Program-made: the position numbers and the translations under genes | In this document: piece after piece, positions 32,001 to 44,800 of the stretch | Layout: every line of letters begins with the position of its first letter | How positions within the stretch are numbered: position 1 is the first letter of the stretch | Assembly: GCA_010645155.1 (NCBI GenBank) | Contig: CM021318.1 | Span: 10,343,331-10,407,330, forward strand | DNA from: Tigriopus japonicus | Taxonomy: Eukaryota > Arthropoda > Copepoda > Harpacticoida > Harpacticidae | Direction of reading: 5' to 3' | DNA: 64,000 bases | The notes under the pieces: model-generated | Databases searched by the model: none | What the model was told of the DNA's origin: nothing | The model's input: the letters and a program-made list of their open reading frames with translations, nothing else

Positions 32001-35000
32001 TGATTGGTTGAGAAGTTTATCCCAGGGCCAAACATTCTAGTCACGTTTGCTCTAAACATTTCCACAGTAAGTTTTCTTTGGCAAAAACCTCTTTGAGATG
32101 AACATACTAGGAAAGAGGTAGATAGATCTTCGATTATCTTTGTCATTGTTTAAAAGGCCGTGAGCACGAGTACACTATTGCCGTCTTTCAAATCCAAAAC
32201 AAGATTTGAAAAAGCTCAAAAACAGTTTGTTGGAACCCAATTCCCCAGAGTAGATGGAACCTCAGCTTCGACAGCGGGTTCCCGGTGATGTGTTTGTTAA
32301 ACTGGAGATTTAAATCAAGATTTCAACATGACTTGAAGAGCAGGCATAGGCATAGATGATGCCATTCAGAACTGAAGCGTGATTGTGTGTTGGTCCTAGC
32401 CTAAAATTTGGTTTTCAGGACATATAAAGGAGAAGAAGTTTTCTTGGGCTTCCCGAGAAAGAAATTCAATTTTTGAACTCTATTCAACGACTCCGATTGG
32501 GAACCCCGGGAACTTTGGAAGTCTGAGAGTTCGCGCTTTCTCGTGTGAACAGCGACTACTCCCTCAAATTTCCCATTCATTTGAATCCCTAGAGAAATAA
32601 AGACAGAAAGGCTCAACTGTTTCGAGACCTACCTTAACATCCGTCTTTTGACCCTGAGGAGTCGATCTCCGTGTGCTTCGGATGCTACTTCCCCATTAAT
32701 ATGGTTTCATGGATGCCAAGTCTAAATGGAATGTACTCTTGTTTGGCCAGGTCTCTCGAATGTGGGCTTTTTCCAATGCAATCTGGACTACTTCTCGGGT
32801 GGTTTCGATATCGGTGTGTCTTTACATGCGTGTGGCGTGGCCACTGACCTGGTCCTCAAGGCTTGTTTGGATAACCAAGCTCACTTTGTTTGCTGTCCCT
32901 GCTGCTACGGATCCGTCCAAGAGAATCACATACTCACATATCCAAAGAGTTTGGCCTTTCAGCAAATGTCATGGAACTTCAGGGTGAGTACCAGTACTGT
33001 ACCACTACGTCCAAAACCGGGAGTCCTTGGGTAGGCCCTATAGTACATCGAATACAGGAGTATTTGAGATGAATTATGAACTGCTTAGGCTTCTTTGGAA
33101 ACCCTCTTGTCCTCAGGCGAAGGGGTCGATTGCTTAAGAGGTAAAGTTCAAGAGCTGGGGTCTTCAATCATTCTTACTTCCTCGTGAGCAGACAACAGAT
33201 TGCTAAAGGGGAATGCAAATTTCCTACAAGACTAAAAAAGTTCGAAAGTGAAAAAAAAGTTTCTGTGAGACAAACTTTTGTAACAGCATAAAAATCGAGA
33301 CAGTTCAACTTGGAAATTGAGCTATTTGAAGAGCGAAAATGCTCGAATGTTGCCCAAATAAATTGAAGTCGCCAAGTCACGAGTGGAGAGAGTCAATAGA
33401 AAAAACTTTCAACAATTGCAAATGGAGTTATGAGCTCACTTTATCAGGAAACTACTCAAAAGTACATTCAAAATTCTGCTTAAGATTTGAGTAATCCATT
33501 GTAGGTGAGTTCAATAGAGAAAACTCAATTTATTGAAGTCTGGCTGAGACCTGCCTCTAGTAATAACAAGTAATTTCTTGGTTCAAAATTGTCTCATAAG
33601 TAGTACTTTGGTGTCATTACTGAATTAGAAGGTTCATTGTGGTGTAATTTTTCCTAAGAACAGATTAATGGTGTTTCATGATTTGTTATTCGGGCCAAAG
33701 CCGATCTGCAGAGGGCACAAAAGAAGCAATAAAATCAAACCTCTTGTTCATTTAGCGAGTGGATACTCAATGTCCGATTACTCATTAAGCTTTTTGAGAC
33801 CTACAAAAAGGAAATCAAAGGTAGCCCATTCTAATGAAGTATATCACTTTAGACGGTTTTTGTCTGTAGTGCCTAATGTTTATTTTCATTTTTACATAAA
33901 GTAGCATGGAGAAACCTTAAATGATGAAGTAAATGGTAAATTAGGCATAATAAGAATTGGACGGACTGAATAGGGTATTTTCGAAGGCATAAGTAGCCAA
34001 GTAAACCGGAAGACTGGCCATGCCCAAGATGAAGAAAGGTTTGGATTGCTCGCATGCGATGAAAGGCTTGGAAATCCCCATTCTAGGGAGCTGCAGCCTG
34101 AACTGAGTGCTCAGACCACTTTATCAATGATCTTTTTATGGTATTCGAAGACAGTATAAAGAAACCTTTCTGTTGCTGGACAATAGACAATACGTTGCAA
34201 GTACTACAACAAAATGATTCCTATTGTCGGCAGTAATGGCACTTGCAATGCTATCACTTTTGTTGGGCACAATTTAGGAAAGAAGAATGATAATTGGACA
34301 CTTCAATTCAACGTTGCTGAAATCATGACAACAAAACGCTATGCCACTAGAAACTTTTGGGAGCGGGAAAAAGTCTTCAGTGTCTCATAAATCAGTGTTG
34401 GTCTAAAAACGGAGCCATCCTTGAAAAGCCTACTAGTGAGACGATTACAAAAACTGTTATTTTAGTCTGTCTTCAACCGTATTTACAACATGTGTTCATT
34501 CGTGATGTAATAAAAAGCGAGTACGGCCTAATTGAATTAGAGTTGCAAGCCAGACCAGAATAAGAAACTCAACTAGGTCATACACTACTGAAGGAAACGG
34601 ACCATTCAAACTCAAATGGAAAGCACTTGCTTCTTCATTTTGAGTTTGGTATCACTTTTGTAAAATCATCAGAAATAGCCCCATTCCTTAAGCAATGAGT
34701 CTTTCAAACATCTGTTGCCTTTCTTTATTACAAGATGTTCTGGTATATCCAGTATAAAAAAGATAAAAGCTGCCTCGTTTTTATAAACGACTTTTCTCTG
34801 TCCTGGTGCAAAGATGGAAAGTCTGCTTAATGAGAACGAGAAAACCTATCCTGCTCGTTGAATTTAGTTGCAATTTCGGGATATGATAACCATATAAAGA
34901 GGAAAACAATATGCATGGATAGTAACAAAGTATAAAGACGTGGAAAAAATTCCATTGAAGAATGTAGTATGATCCATCTCGTTTCCACAAAAAACGTGGC

Positions 35001-35341
35001 AGAAGGACTTGACTGATCAATTCCGAGAACACAAGAAGGTTGGTTGCCATGACTTGGCACCAAAAAAGAGTTGTCATGTGTTCCATTGTTCATTGGGCTT
35101 GTGCATGTTATCGTTACAGGATTATCTTGTCTTGGGGCATACTGCCGATCAGACGCATGTAAATCACGACAAGACTCTCCAGGGTTTTCGAGCTATGGAT
35201 ATCGTGGACTCTGATCGAGCTCTGGAGGCTATTGAGCGTGGCTACCAAGTGGAACTCACTACTCTGCGGCCTCCTTCGTGTACTCCAAAGAATAACCTTC
35301 TCGTTGGAACTTGGAACCCCAGACCAATCAAAGAGGGATAA
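26006..35341 (+). CDS. GSTCD: GSTCD (glutathione S-transferase C-terminal domain plus methyltransferase fold)
   Basis: Seven exons, all in phase: 26006-26432, 26885-27011, 27463-27770, 28211-28897, 31487-31738, 32751-32983 and 35120-35341, total 751 residues (vertebrate 633). The N-terminal part ends with YVEGKNICITGLCSVVRFLV. A GST C-terminal-like helical region is in exons 3-4 (GPDPLLSDVLLFPHFWLM). The C-terminal half has a class I methyltransferase fold with the SAM-binding DFCSGGGHLGILLA and IYLVENKE, then SLHACGVATD and the CCPCCYG motif. The family is cytosolic, its activity is unproven, and it has been associated with human lung function. An AATAAA lies at 35491-35496. Exon 4 contains an acidic, Ser-rich insertion (about 340-400) that accounts for part of the extra length. 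Confidence 0.9.
28898..31486. other. GSTCD intron 4
   Basis: 2.6 kb without a supported nested gene or recognised repeat. The same holds for intron 5 (31739-32750) and intron 6 (32984-35119), where I see only short frames without homology. Confidence 0.4.
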
Positions 35342-36292
35342 ATGAATAGTCCAAGGATGATGAGTAGTGGGAAGAGAGATCTCGCCGATAAGTCTGCTCA
35401 AATGGACAGGCATTCCTTTGGCCCTCTGAATACATCATCTTCTCTAAGCCACTCGGCCTGATGAGGTTAATGATGATACTCTTTCCGAATAATAAACACA
35501 ATCTCAGGGAGGCTTGCACGGATCTTTGGAGTTTGGACCTTCCAAACGAACACTAATCTCTTCTCGTTATCATTTGTAAACATGTCTTCTTGCTTTGCGA
35601 AGCCCATGAGGTCCGTTGTTACTTAAACGAGCTGAACGGTCAAGTACGAAATGTTATTTTTCAGGAGAGGTTTTTCAATGTGTTTTATTTTTCACGTTCT
35701 TGGTAGTATGGTTACTAAGCTTTAATTCTCTCTATATTGGTGTACTTTAAGAAGTCGCGTGTTTTTTCTCTGTGCGGACATATGGTCATTGTGTTCAGAA
35801 TGGATTTGGAAGGGCGTACGCGTGATAGATTGGGGCGTGTCATGACAGAGAACGAGTTAAAATGTCTCATCATGGTTGATCTACAACTCTACAGAAGCAG
35901 TTGTGTTTTAGTGGGTTCATGTGTAAGTGGGAAGGTAGTATGTAGGTGGAGGGATGGATGGATAGATGAATGGATGGATGAGGGAACCTTGATGGATCAC
36001 CTTCGCCTTTACATTTTTAAGCTTGCGACCAGGTTTAGCGTCCAAGCATTAATCTTTTATAATCGCAATGCGTTCGTGGAACTCCTTGAATGAAATGCGT
36101 CACTTTCATGTAATAGTAGTAAGGACATGATCTATCACATAACAATGGGACGTTGCAATGACAGCAGACCTATTACTTTCCTTAGAAATCCATCACTATG
36201 TACGTACTGTTGCTTAGAGCAAATAAACCTCGAAAACGATGGAAGATGGTCCAACCCTCCCTAACACTACTGCTCCGGATGTTTTTTTCCAG

Positions 36293-36479
36293 ACCAACAT
36301 TTATAACATTTGGTCGAGGTAAACACTTCGTCGAGAAGATCCAATGGAACAACGATATTGATAAAGAGCTCGTCTCGTCGGAAGTTCTGAAGCCAAAGAT
36401 GAGGGAGGTTCATGACTTTCCAGACTGGTCCATCATCCATCAGATGACTTTCTTGGAGGCAATGGGGAAGGGCAGCAGG
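36293..36479 (+). CDS. Unidentified exon-like stretch
   Basis: After a strong pyrimidine tract and CAG (GTTTTTTTCCAG) the plus-strand frame is open. It runs through HFVEKIQWNNDIDKEL and REVHDFPDWSIIHQMTF to a GTAAGG donor after MGKGSR. Composition is protein-like, but I do not recognise a family. It could be an exon of the same unknown gene as the next entries. The opposite strand is also open here, so strand is not secure. Confidence 0.25.
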
Positions 36480-36939
36480 GTAAGGGATGTATATATCGCA
36501 TTCCGATTTGTATATTATACCATACTGGGTGAATGCGAGCATAGACAACAAAACGACGAGGACATGCCATTCAAGGCGCATCCTCGAGAGGCCAAACTTC
36601 TGGTATTGACAGAGCTGGACTTTCGTTTTCGCTTGAAAATCCACGTTCGCTTATTGGCATCTGCGTTCGTAAGGCCATTTCGAGCTGAAAGCGAACAAAG
36701 TAGAATAATGAATGTGTTATCAATATTGGAGGATAATCATGATCATCATACATGATACGGGTCTATTTGATATGAGATGTATCGACGTGATTGCCCTAGT
36801 GGCCGAGTTGTTCTTTCACGAGTTCAGGTATAAACTTGCAATTTCATGCATTTTGAATGAGGGTTCACGTTCTGTTCTTGTTTCCCTTTGTCTGTTCATG
36901 CTGGTATATACTTGGGAGGATCTTGATCAAGATCGAAAT

Positions 36940-37276
36940 TCTTCCGCCTTCAAAGTCATTCCATTGGGGAATTGTCGATTTCTTCTCTGCCGCTGGAGGA
37001 TATTGGAAGAGCATTGAGAGAACCCATAATTCTCTTCACATCCGTGTGCTTTCCCATGTTCTTACCCGTGTGCTACTTGATTCTGCCAACCACCTTTTTT
37101 GTTTTACTTTCCACCAAGCTTCCTCGTGTTCCAATTTGTGAAAAGGAGAGTTCAATTTTCAAGGCAGGATTAGGAGCTTACTTGTCTATGTACGTACCAA
37201 GCTACCAACTGAAAGGATACCTTCTACCCAGATTCGATTCGTTGGAGCTAATCCGTCAGAAAAAAGGGACTATGAG
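36940..37276 (+). CDS. Unidentified membrane-protein exon candidate
   Basis: An open plus-strand frame ends at a GTAAAG donor at 37277. The product has LEDIGRALREPIILFTS, then two hydrophobic stretches around CFPMFLPVCYLILPTTFFVLL, then a Tyr/Leu-rich region ending QKKGTMR. Two adjacent membrane segments with prolines faintly recall LETM1-like proteins, but I cannot support that. The 5' boundary is approximate. Confidence 0.25.
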
Positions 37277-37929
37277 GTAAAGTCTCCTTGACATTAAAGG
37301 CCCGAGCACTGCAACGACTAGGGTGTTGGGTAATGTTGAGTAATATTGCTTTGGGCAATCTGGCAAATGTCGATGTCATGGGACTAGTTACACAACTAAG
37401 TAACCTTGAAATTGTTTTAAGGTGCGTTTATACTGAACCCTGAAGTGATAAATGAGTACGAAAAGCAAAATATTATTGTACTTAAAGGTTTTCCCGTTCA
37501 ATCTTGTATGGCAAATGATTTATTTTTTATTGTAAGTGAGCCTTTATTGTACTTCACTGTGCACCAAAATAGATTCAGGAAGACATTTCGGTCTTTGAAA
37601 GAGGTTCGACCTATCACATGTCCATTTTAGCCCTTGTTCAAATTCTTTTAGAAGGCCTGACATGAGGTTTTTAGTAAGTATTACAGAGAAGTTTGAACAT
37701 AATTTGTCGTGTATAGGATGAATGTGTTCAAAATGACACGCAAATTCATTTTCATAACATGAAAACAGAAGCTTAAGACGAAGACTTCTTGCTTGAAAAC
37801 ACGTGTGATAAAAACTGGCCTTTGTTGAATATTCCCCAAACGTTCTATCTCTCTTTTCAAACAGATTGAATAACACGAAAATGAAAAAAAATGTCCTAGA
37901 TTTAAACTTCATCATATGCTTAATTTTAG

Positions 37930-38034
37930 AAAGTCGTTTGCCGCCCAAATTCAAGTCTTTCGCAAGATTCATGGATCTTTGTTAACGTACCTTAGTGCTG
38001 TCACCATTCCGTCCTCACTAGTTGTACATGAAAG
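37930..38034 (+). CDS. Unidentified exon candidate
   Basis: After an acceptor TTTTAG at about 37929 the phase is compatible with the exon ending at 37276 (AG plus A gives Arg). The frame reads KSFAAQIQVFRKIHGSLLTY up to a GTGAGA donor near 38035. No family is recognised. If real, it would place an unfinished plus-strand gene between GSTCD and the R7BP-like gene. Confidence 0.2.
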
Positions 38035-38898
38035 TGGTGAGACACCCACAAGTGGGCTACAAAATTGCTCTATTCAAAAAGAGAAACCTCATTTACGTAT
38101 AAGCCTACTTTACTAACTAGCAAGGGCCTTTCATGAAAGCTCTACGTACCAACGTTAGGGTATGTATACAGTAAGCATTGAAAGCCATGATTCTGTGCAC
38201 CGGCAGTAGGTCATTTGTGATACACAAAAGGAAAAACAAGAATTGTACCAAAGGAACGCTCATCAACCGGTGGTCCATGAAATTGTACCAGAGGGAACAA
38301 TGTTAATTGGGTATGGTAGCATTTGTTCCCAATGATTTCACAAATGGATGGTGAAGGTAGGTCGAGGGCGCATCTTGTAATCGGTCCAAGGTATTGATAC
38401 GGAAAATGTTTTGTTGAATGTTTACTGAGCGTACTTATCGTGTGCGTTATGTAAGTAATTTGAAATGGAATGCCGAATATTCAATGGCTTATGTAAAAAG
38501 AATACATGAAGCGAAGGCTTTGTTTGTGGTAGTGAGCATCCAGGTACTAAGCCAACAAAGTTATTAGGTCCAGGACAGAATCAGTCATTTCAATGGAATC
38601 CATTCTTTTGACACGTTCCTTTTTTATTGCAACTACTTAGAACCATGTTGCATAACCTTGGAGAGAATGGATGCCGAAAGGCTATAGAATGCACATTGGA
38701 GAACCTTTGATAAATGGATTCAGAAACAGATTGCTTCCCTGTATGTATGAAGGTAGTGGAACAACGTGAACAACAACAATGGCAAGGCAGTATTGAGTGT
38801 GATAGGGGATCAAGCTTCGCCATGTTATTGGATACGACTCATATTGGAAATATATGATAGATCTTGATTGATGCCGAGTTGTATGGGAATTGACTTAC

Positions 38899-41800
38899 CT
38901 TTTTCAGGGTCCTCCTTGGGGAGGCATTCCGCCATTTCATTGATGATTTGGCAAATCTCACGGCGATCCTTTTCAATACTGATCCGCTCCTCCACATTGA
39001 AATCTGGCTTCATGGACTTGCAAATGACAATTTGAGACAACACGGACCCTAAACCATGGGCCGTTGGTTTGTTGTCTAAAAATTAGAGTTCATCATCTTA
39101 TATCGGGCTGAATCCATTCATAAATTTGCTGAGCTCATTTCCTTACCATAAATAGAACTCATGTCCATAGGAATGGCCACCACTAATCGGAGACATTTGT
39201 CCAGCTCTCGTTCCAAAAGCTGGCTCAACATGTAAAGGCAGATCAGTTGATGGTTGTCTAGAATGGTTCCCTCCGATAAAGCACTAGGAGTAAACATTCA
39301 AAAATTCCGCATGACACATGTGACCCAAAAACTCACATTCACATCATTACCTTTTTATTTGTGGAAGAAGTTGTGTATTGGTCTGTTTGCAGGCTTCCAC
39401 GCATTGGCGACGAACCCGCCGGATTTTCTCGCGAAGTTCGGCCGAGTCTTTGGCCGTTCCCACGTGAATGAGCAGGTCGCGGAAGATGGCAATCTGCAGA
39501 TTGATATCAATGATCACCTGAAACATGAAGACGAATGAACGTTTGAGCGCCACCCAAATCAAGTATGCAAGTATTAGTGTCGAGGTAAACAATGAAGGAA
39601 GGAATTCTGACTGATGGAACGGACGAACGCGGACCTTGATCCACCACGTCATGAATTTTTCAAGCGATTTATTTTCCTTCTTCAATGAAGTGTCTGTTTA
39701 TTTCTAAGTAGACTCCTCTAACTTAGCCTCGTTCCCTCTCATTTTCTCGTCATCTCTCCAGATTCCTTGTCAAGATTTGCTTCTGAGGGCCCCTTAAAAG
39801 GTCGTCGTTTATTTACTTTGTCTTGGTGAAGCGACGAGCTTCCTCGTTTTAAAGAGTGCAAAAGTTCGCTCAATCGCCAGTGACGCGTGCGATGACAAAG
39901 TTCTCTACTACGAAGGATATTTATATCTTCTTTACAGTAGTACTTGTCCAAATTGTTCTGTTTTGCTCAAGCAACGAGAGGGGTACGAAGAAAAAGACTC
40001 CAGTCAAGATGTCTGTCTGGCTTGGTTACATGAAAGGAGATTAATTTTCCAAGGAAGTTTGATTGATGGATGGACTGCTGACTTATATTTATCCCTCCTA
40101 CGACTCATCTTGGCCTGTTTGTTCAAAATGTACACCAACTGTTTCCGACATGACCTCATAAAGGGCCTCTCTGAAGTCATGTATGGTAACATGACAGTGT
40201 ACAATCAAGGGCTTTTACCTTGCACAATCAACTTGTGTCTAAACCGTCAGAAAAAGAAGCAATTACAAGGTTTATGCTTGGCGCTTACAAAACAAATATT
40301 CTCTCCTCCTTGAAAAAACACTCGACTAAGTACTGAAGAAGAAAATGGAATGGGAATACTCTTTAAAGTTTTCGTTCCTGTTTATCTTGCAGTTTCAACA
40401 AGTCGCAATTATAACTTTCTGAAATGATTCAACGGTTGAGAATCCAATGAAATGTACTGTCAAGAAGGAAAGCGAAACAAGTTTGAGTAAACACGCACTA
40501 AACGGTTCAATTGTACGGAAAGAACACCTGGGGGGATACTGTCATAAGAACATAGACATACATTTTGTGTCAGGCCTCCTTTATCATGTGAAACAAAGCA
40601 ATCTCAAACACACTCCTCAACACCATTCAGTAACGGATTGCTAAGTTGTAAAAACTGAGTGCACAAAAGTAAAAGCAAACTTTTTAAATGGACTTTGCAA
40701 CGGTTCAATTGAAATAAAATTGGCCTCACAACCAGCTTCTACCAACTTCCAAACCAATCTTTTTCCGTATGCAATTACCTAAGCTTTCGCATTGATTCCA
40801 TAACAGTAAAGGATTGAACTCCAAAAATCTGCCCCAGTCATAAAATTACCTTCCATGATGTTCATTTGTCACTTGAACTCGAGGATATCACTAAAAAATG
40901 GTTACAAACAAATGTTTGACCACTTTCTTTGACTTTCTGTGTAAACATAATAATAATAAGTTAACAGTAAGTCAAGTGATATTATATTGTCTTTTTGCCT
41001 GTGAACCTTTCAAAAGAAAATAATCCTCCTCAGAAATCAATCTCAAATGTCAGTGGAATTCAAAATTGACTTTCCCAACTGAAATGAACACCGTGCATCA
41101 TTATAGACAGGCATTTTTTAAACTAAGACCTTTTGTAAATCGGCCTTAACATGTTTCATGTCCTTTTGAAAGACGAAAAGACAAGATCATTTGAAATCAT
41201 GCCCATCTGTATCCAAATTTCTTGATATTTTAAAGTCAACGATTTATCATCCATTAGGAGTTCCGCACTCATAAAACTGTTAAAGGGGGTCAGACTTTCA
41301 AAAGAGGAAGTAATGGAGGGCTTAACTTGACCTTTTTTCAGTTTGAAAGTGCTGTATTTCAGGGACCCACGATAGCATTGCTACCCAGGCCCATCAAACT
41401 TGAATGGGTGTGTGTAAAGACCCATCAGGCAGTTGGGGATAGATACACATAAAAGCACACAATTGCCTCTCAAGGCTCAGAAATACAGTAATGTCTACAG
41501 TTTTTGGCTTATGTGCAAGTCCCGGTTAGTTTCGAAGCCTATCAAAGCTAACTCAAGGACCTAATGTGAGGAATGACCTATTGGTAACTGACCCACTTTC
41601 TATGTCAATATGTCATAACCAGACAAGTACAATTGGAGCATATGCCTTGTTAAATAATACAACCCAATATTAGGCGGTTACACTTGGAAAAACTAACGAT
41701 TCCAAATAGAAAGAAAGGGTGCAACAGGAAATTTACTTTCTTATGATAGTGAATGAAGGGATAGCCCAAAAAATAACATAGACTTAGTTTTCATGTCTCT

Positions 41801-44800
41801 GAAAATGATACTTATATTTCAAAAGTTAATGCCAAAGATAAAGACAACTGAAGACGCATTCTCATTTCCCACCAAAGTAATTGGGACGTGGCGTCTTGTC
41901 GTATGATCCGTATGATCCGGATCCGCCCACAGCGTTTCCATTATAGTTAGGTCGTCCTCCACCACAAGTGCATACCAAAGACGAGATCCTCTCATCCATA
42001 TGGGTATGCTTGAGCTCTCGAACCACAGGACGAGAGCTGAAAGTGGCATCTACTTCGATTTTATCTCCTCGTTCGTATTCAGTTTGTCCGTCATGATCAT
42101 AACCGATGAATTTGCATCCAGCATTCACAATAACGGATTCGACATCGTTCCTTCGTCTCCAAGAAAGTTCGTGGTAGCCAGTTTTCACGGTATATTCCCA
42201 ACCTTCGCAACCATCGTCATCATACAGATGAGCACATTCACCAATCTTGAATTTGGGATTGGCGCAATCGTCAAACATATTGAAGAGACCGGGTTTGGCC
42301 AAGGCCAACGAAGGCAGAACAATCAAGAGGCAACACAAGGCTTTCATGGTGGATAATTGCAAATGATGAGGATAATAAAAAGGGGAGGACCTTTTATACG
42401 AGAGGATGCTGAGGGGGGCAGGGGGAAAGTCTGAACTTGATAACCCGACTTGGCAACAAGGCCAAGCTGAACGAAGTCTTGCGCCTTTGGCCCGAGGTAT
42501 TTGAGCTTAAATGGAAGAGGAACAACAATTTTCGATTCCACTCGAAGGAAACAAATTTTGCTTATCATTTTGTACACTTCTAGAAACATTCCGTCATCAA
42601 TAACCCGGACCTCGAGTTGGACTTGTAACGGTGATGGTGAACGCTTCCCAGTAAAAAGATACATACATTGGGTTGAAACGTTTTCCTCTTCCAGATTTGG
42701 TTTCGTGATCCTTTAAGAAATGCTGCTTTGCGTTTTAATGCGTGCGTATATGAGCACTTCAAAGTTAATAAGAGTAAAGAAGCTTCTGTAGTTAAGAGTA
42801 ATGACTTCCAAGGAATCAGTGAAATGTACATTTGGGAAGAAGAGAGTAATGGGGATTTCTTAGACGTCATAATACCTGGTTTATCAACTAATTCTTTCAA
42901 AGATGCAATAAAACAGAGGGAGAAAATTTTATTTCTACGCCTACGGACAATTAAAGATGAGAAAAACAAGCGGCAGCATGTATTCTTGAATTATTATATT
43001 CTTACCGTGCGAAAATGTCTAATATTTTTTTCAAGCCATTTTTGGCTTTTCTAAGTTTTAAATGAATATTTCTAAGAAATTTTCATTTGTTGATCCTTGA
43101 CCTTGAATAAATTAACTCTTCAATCTCCTGTAATAACAAAATCGTCAATAAGCATTGTATTGCCGTTCGCAATACATTTAGTCTTGCAACAAATTAGAGC
43201 CGGTGGATCTAGAAAACCTTGTTGATGTGAAAATAATGTGATGATGGTGAGAAAATGCTTTTTCAAAATGATTCAAATACCCCTTATTTTTTTCTCTTCC
43301 TTCCCAACTACGTTGAATTTTCCTACCCTTTTGCCATTCTCAACTCAAAAATTTCAAATTTCCAAATTGATTATTTGATTTGAGCTTTGAGCAATTATGT
43401 TTTAGTCATGTGATAGAGCGAAACCTAAGCCAGAACTTTGCAAACGTTCTTGACAAAAGTTTAAACAAGCTTTCTCTTTTTCGGTGTTTTTCTGCTTTCC
43501 TGTTTCGTTAAGCATCCCCCTCGGGGGGGAAAATGATGAGAGATTGCATCTATGTTGAAATGTTTTCAGGGTTCTATGTATTAGAGTCGTAATAAAAGAT
43601 GTTCAATATCAGTCGAAATAATCGATTGGTGCTAGGAACAAATCGTAGTCTCGAGCATTCGATTTAGTATCTAATGACACATTCCGATGGACAGAGGTTT
43701 TCTAGAATTGCTACGATCGCAATCCTTTCGAAGCACTCGATGACGAAGGTTTCAAAGACAAAGAATTCGTTCAAGTGAATTAACTATATTCATGAAGAAA
43801 AAAGACAAACATAATCTTGTGCCATTTAAGTCCACCTTTCTCTTTCAACAATGCTGCATTTCAAAGTACACGGTCGCATCAAAGCGAATCTTGTGAAGCA
43901 TGAAGTAATACAGGGATCTGCACAACAATGGCTTGTCGAGTCAAAAAAGTTACTTGGAATAAAGTCAAGAGATGGTTGAAATATTTAACAACCTCTTGTT
44001 TTTCATGAAAACAAGTTGCAAACAAAAAGACCGCGGCGCTGCCTTGAACAACTGTGTTGGTGTAACCTTTTAAATCTCAACAACTGTTTATGAAACTTGA
44101 AAGTTAAAGATATTTTTTGTTGAAAATCATTCTCTAGCCCCTTACGTTACAAAACAGTAATTTTCAAACACAAAACTTTCCAAATTTACTGGCCATACCC
44201 TTTTAAGGGCGCTTTTGCTTGAACCCCGTGCAGTATTCTAATTTTGACCCACCGTGCTCTCTATATTACCAATGATAAATACCAATGATAAATTTTTCAA
44301 TTCCACATTTTGACTTATTCAAGCGCATAAAAAGATATTGATGGCATCTTTATGCCATCGATGGCCAAAATATAGATGCCATGATGGCAAATTATAGATT
44401 ATTTTAAATCCTGCCGGAAGCCAGAATGGCCGGGCGTTCTAACGCGTCATTCAAGGCTAAGTGTAAGTAGTTCCCCAGACATCGTAGAATCAAATTGAGT
44501 TGTCGGAACACGGCGTTTCTTTGAGCGGGAGAAGTCATTTTTAATTTCCAGAAACAGTTGAGACCAGTTGTGAGGTGTAAATGCAATACCGCATATGTAT
44601 TTGAATTCTGTTAATTAGATCACAGGCAAAAAAAATGATGTAAGGTCAATTAAAACATGCTGAAAGACTTTTTTGAATATTTCTCCTGCCCAATTTTCAA
44701 GTAATCCTATAGGTGTGCTTACCTAAAATATTGTCGAGATCTACTTAGCCGTTTGTCTAAATTGGTGTAAGGACCCTCCTGTTTGGTCCTTCGAGAATGC

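Noticed and set aside
36267..36644. 125-codon minus-strand frame as the R7BP-like C-terminal exon
   Set aside because: It has a hydrophobic stretch, but no acceptor in the required phase and a long unrelated tail.
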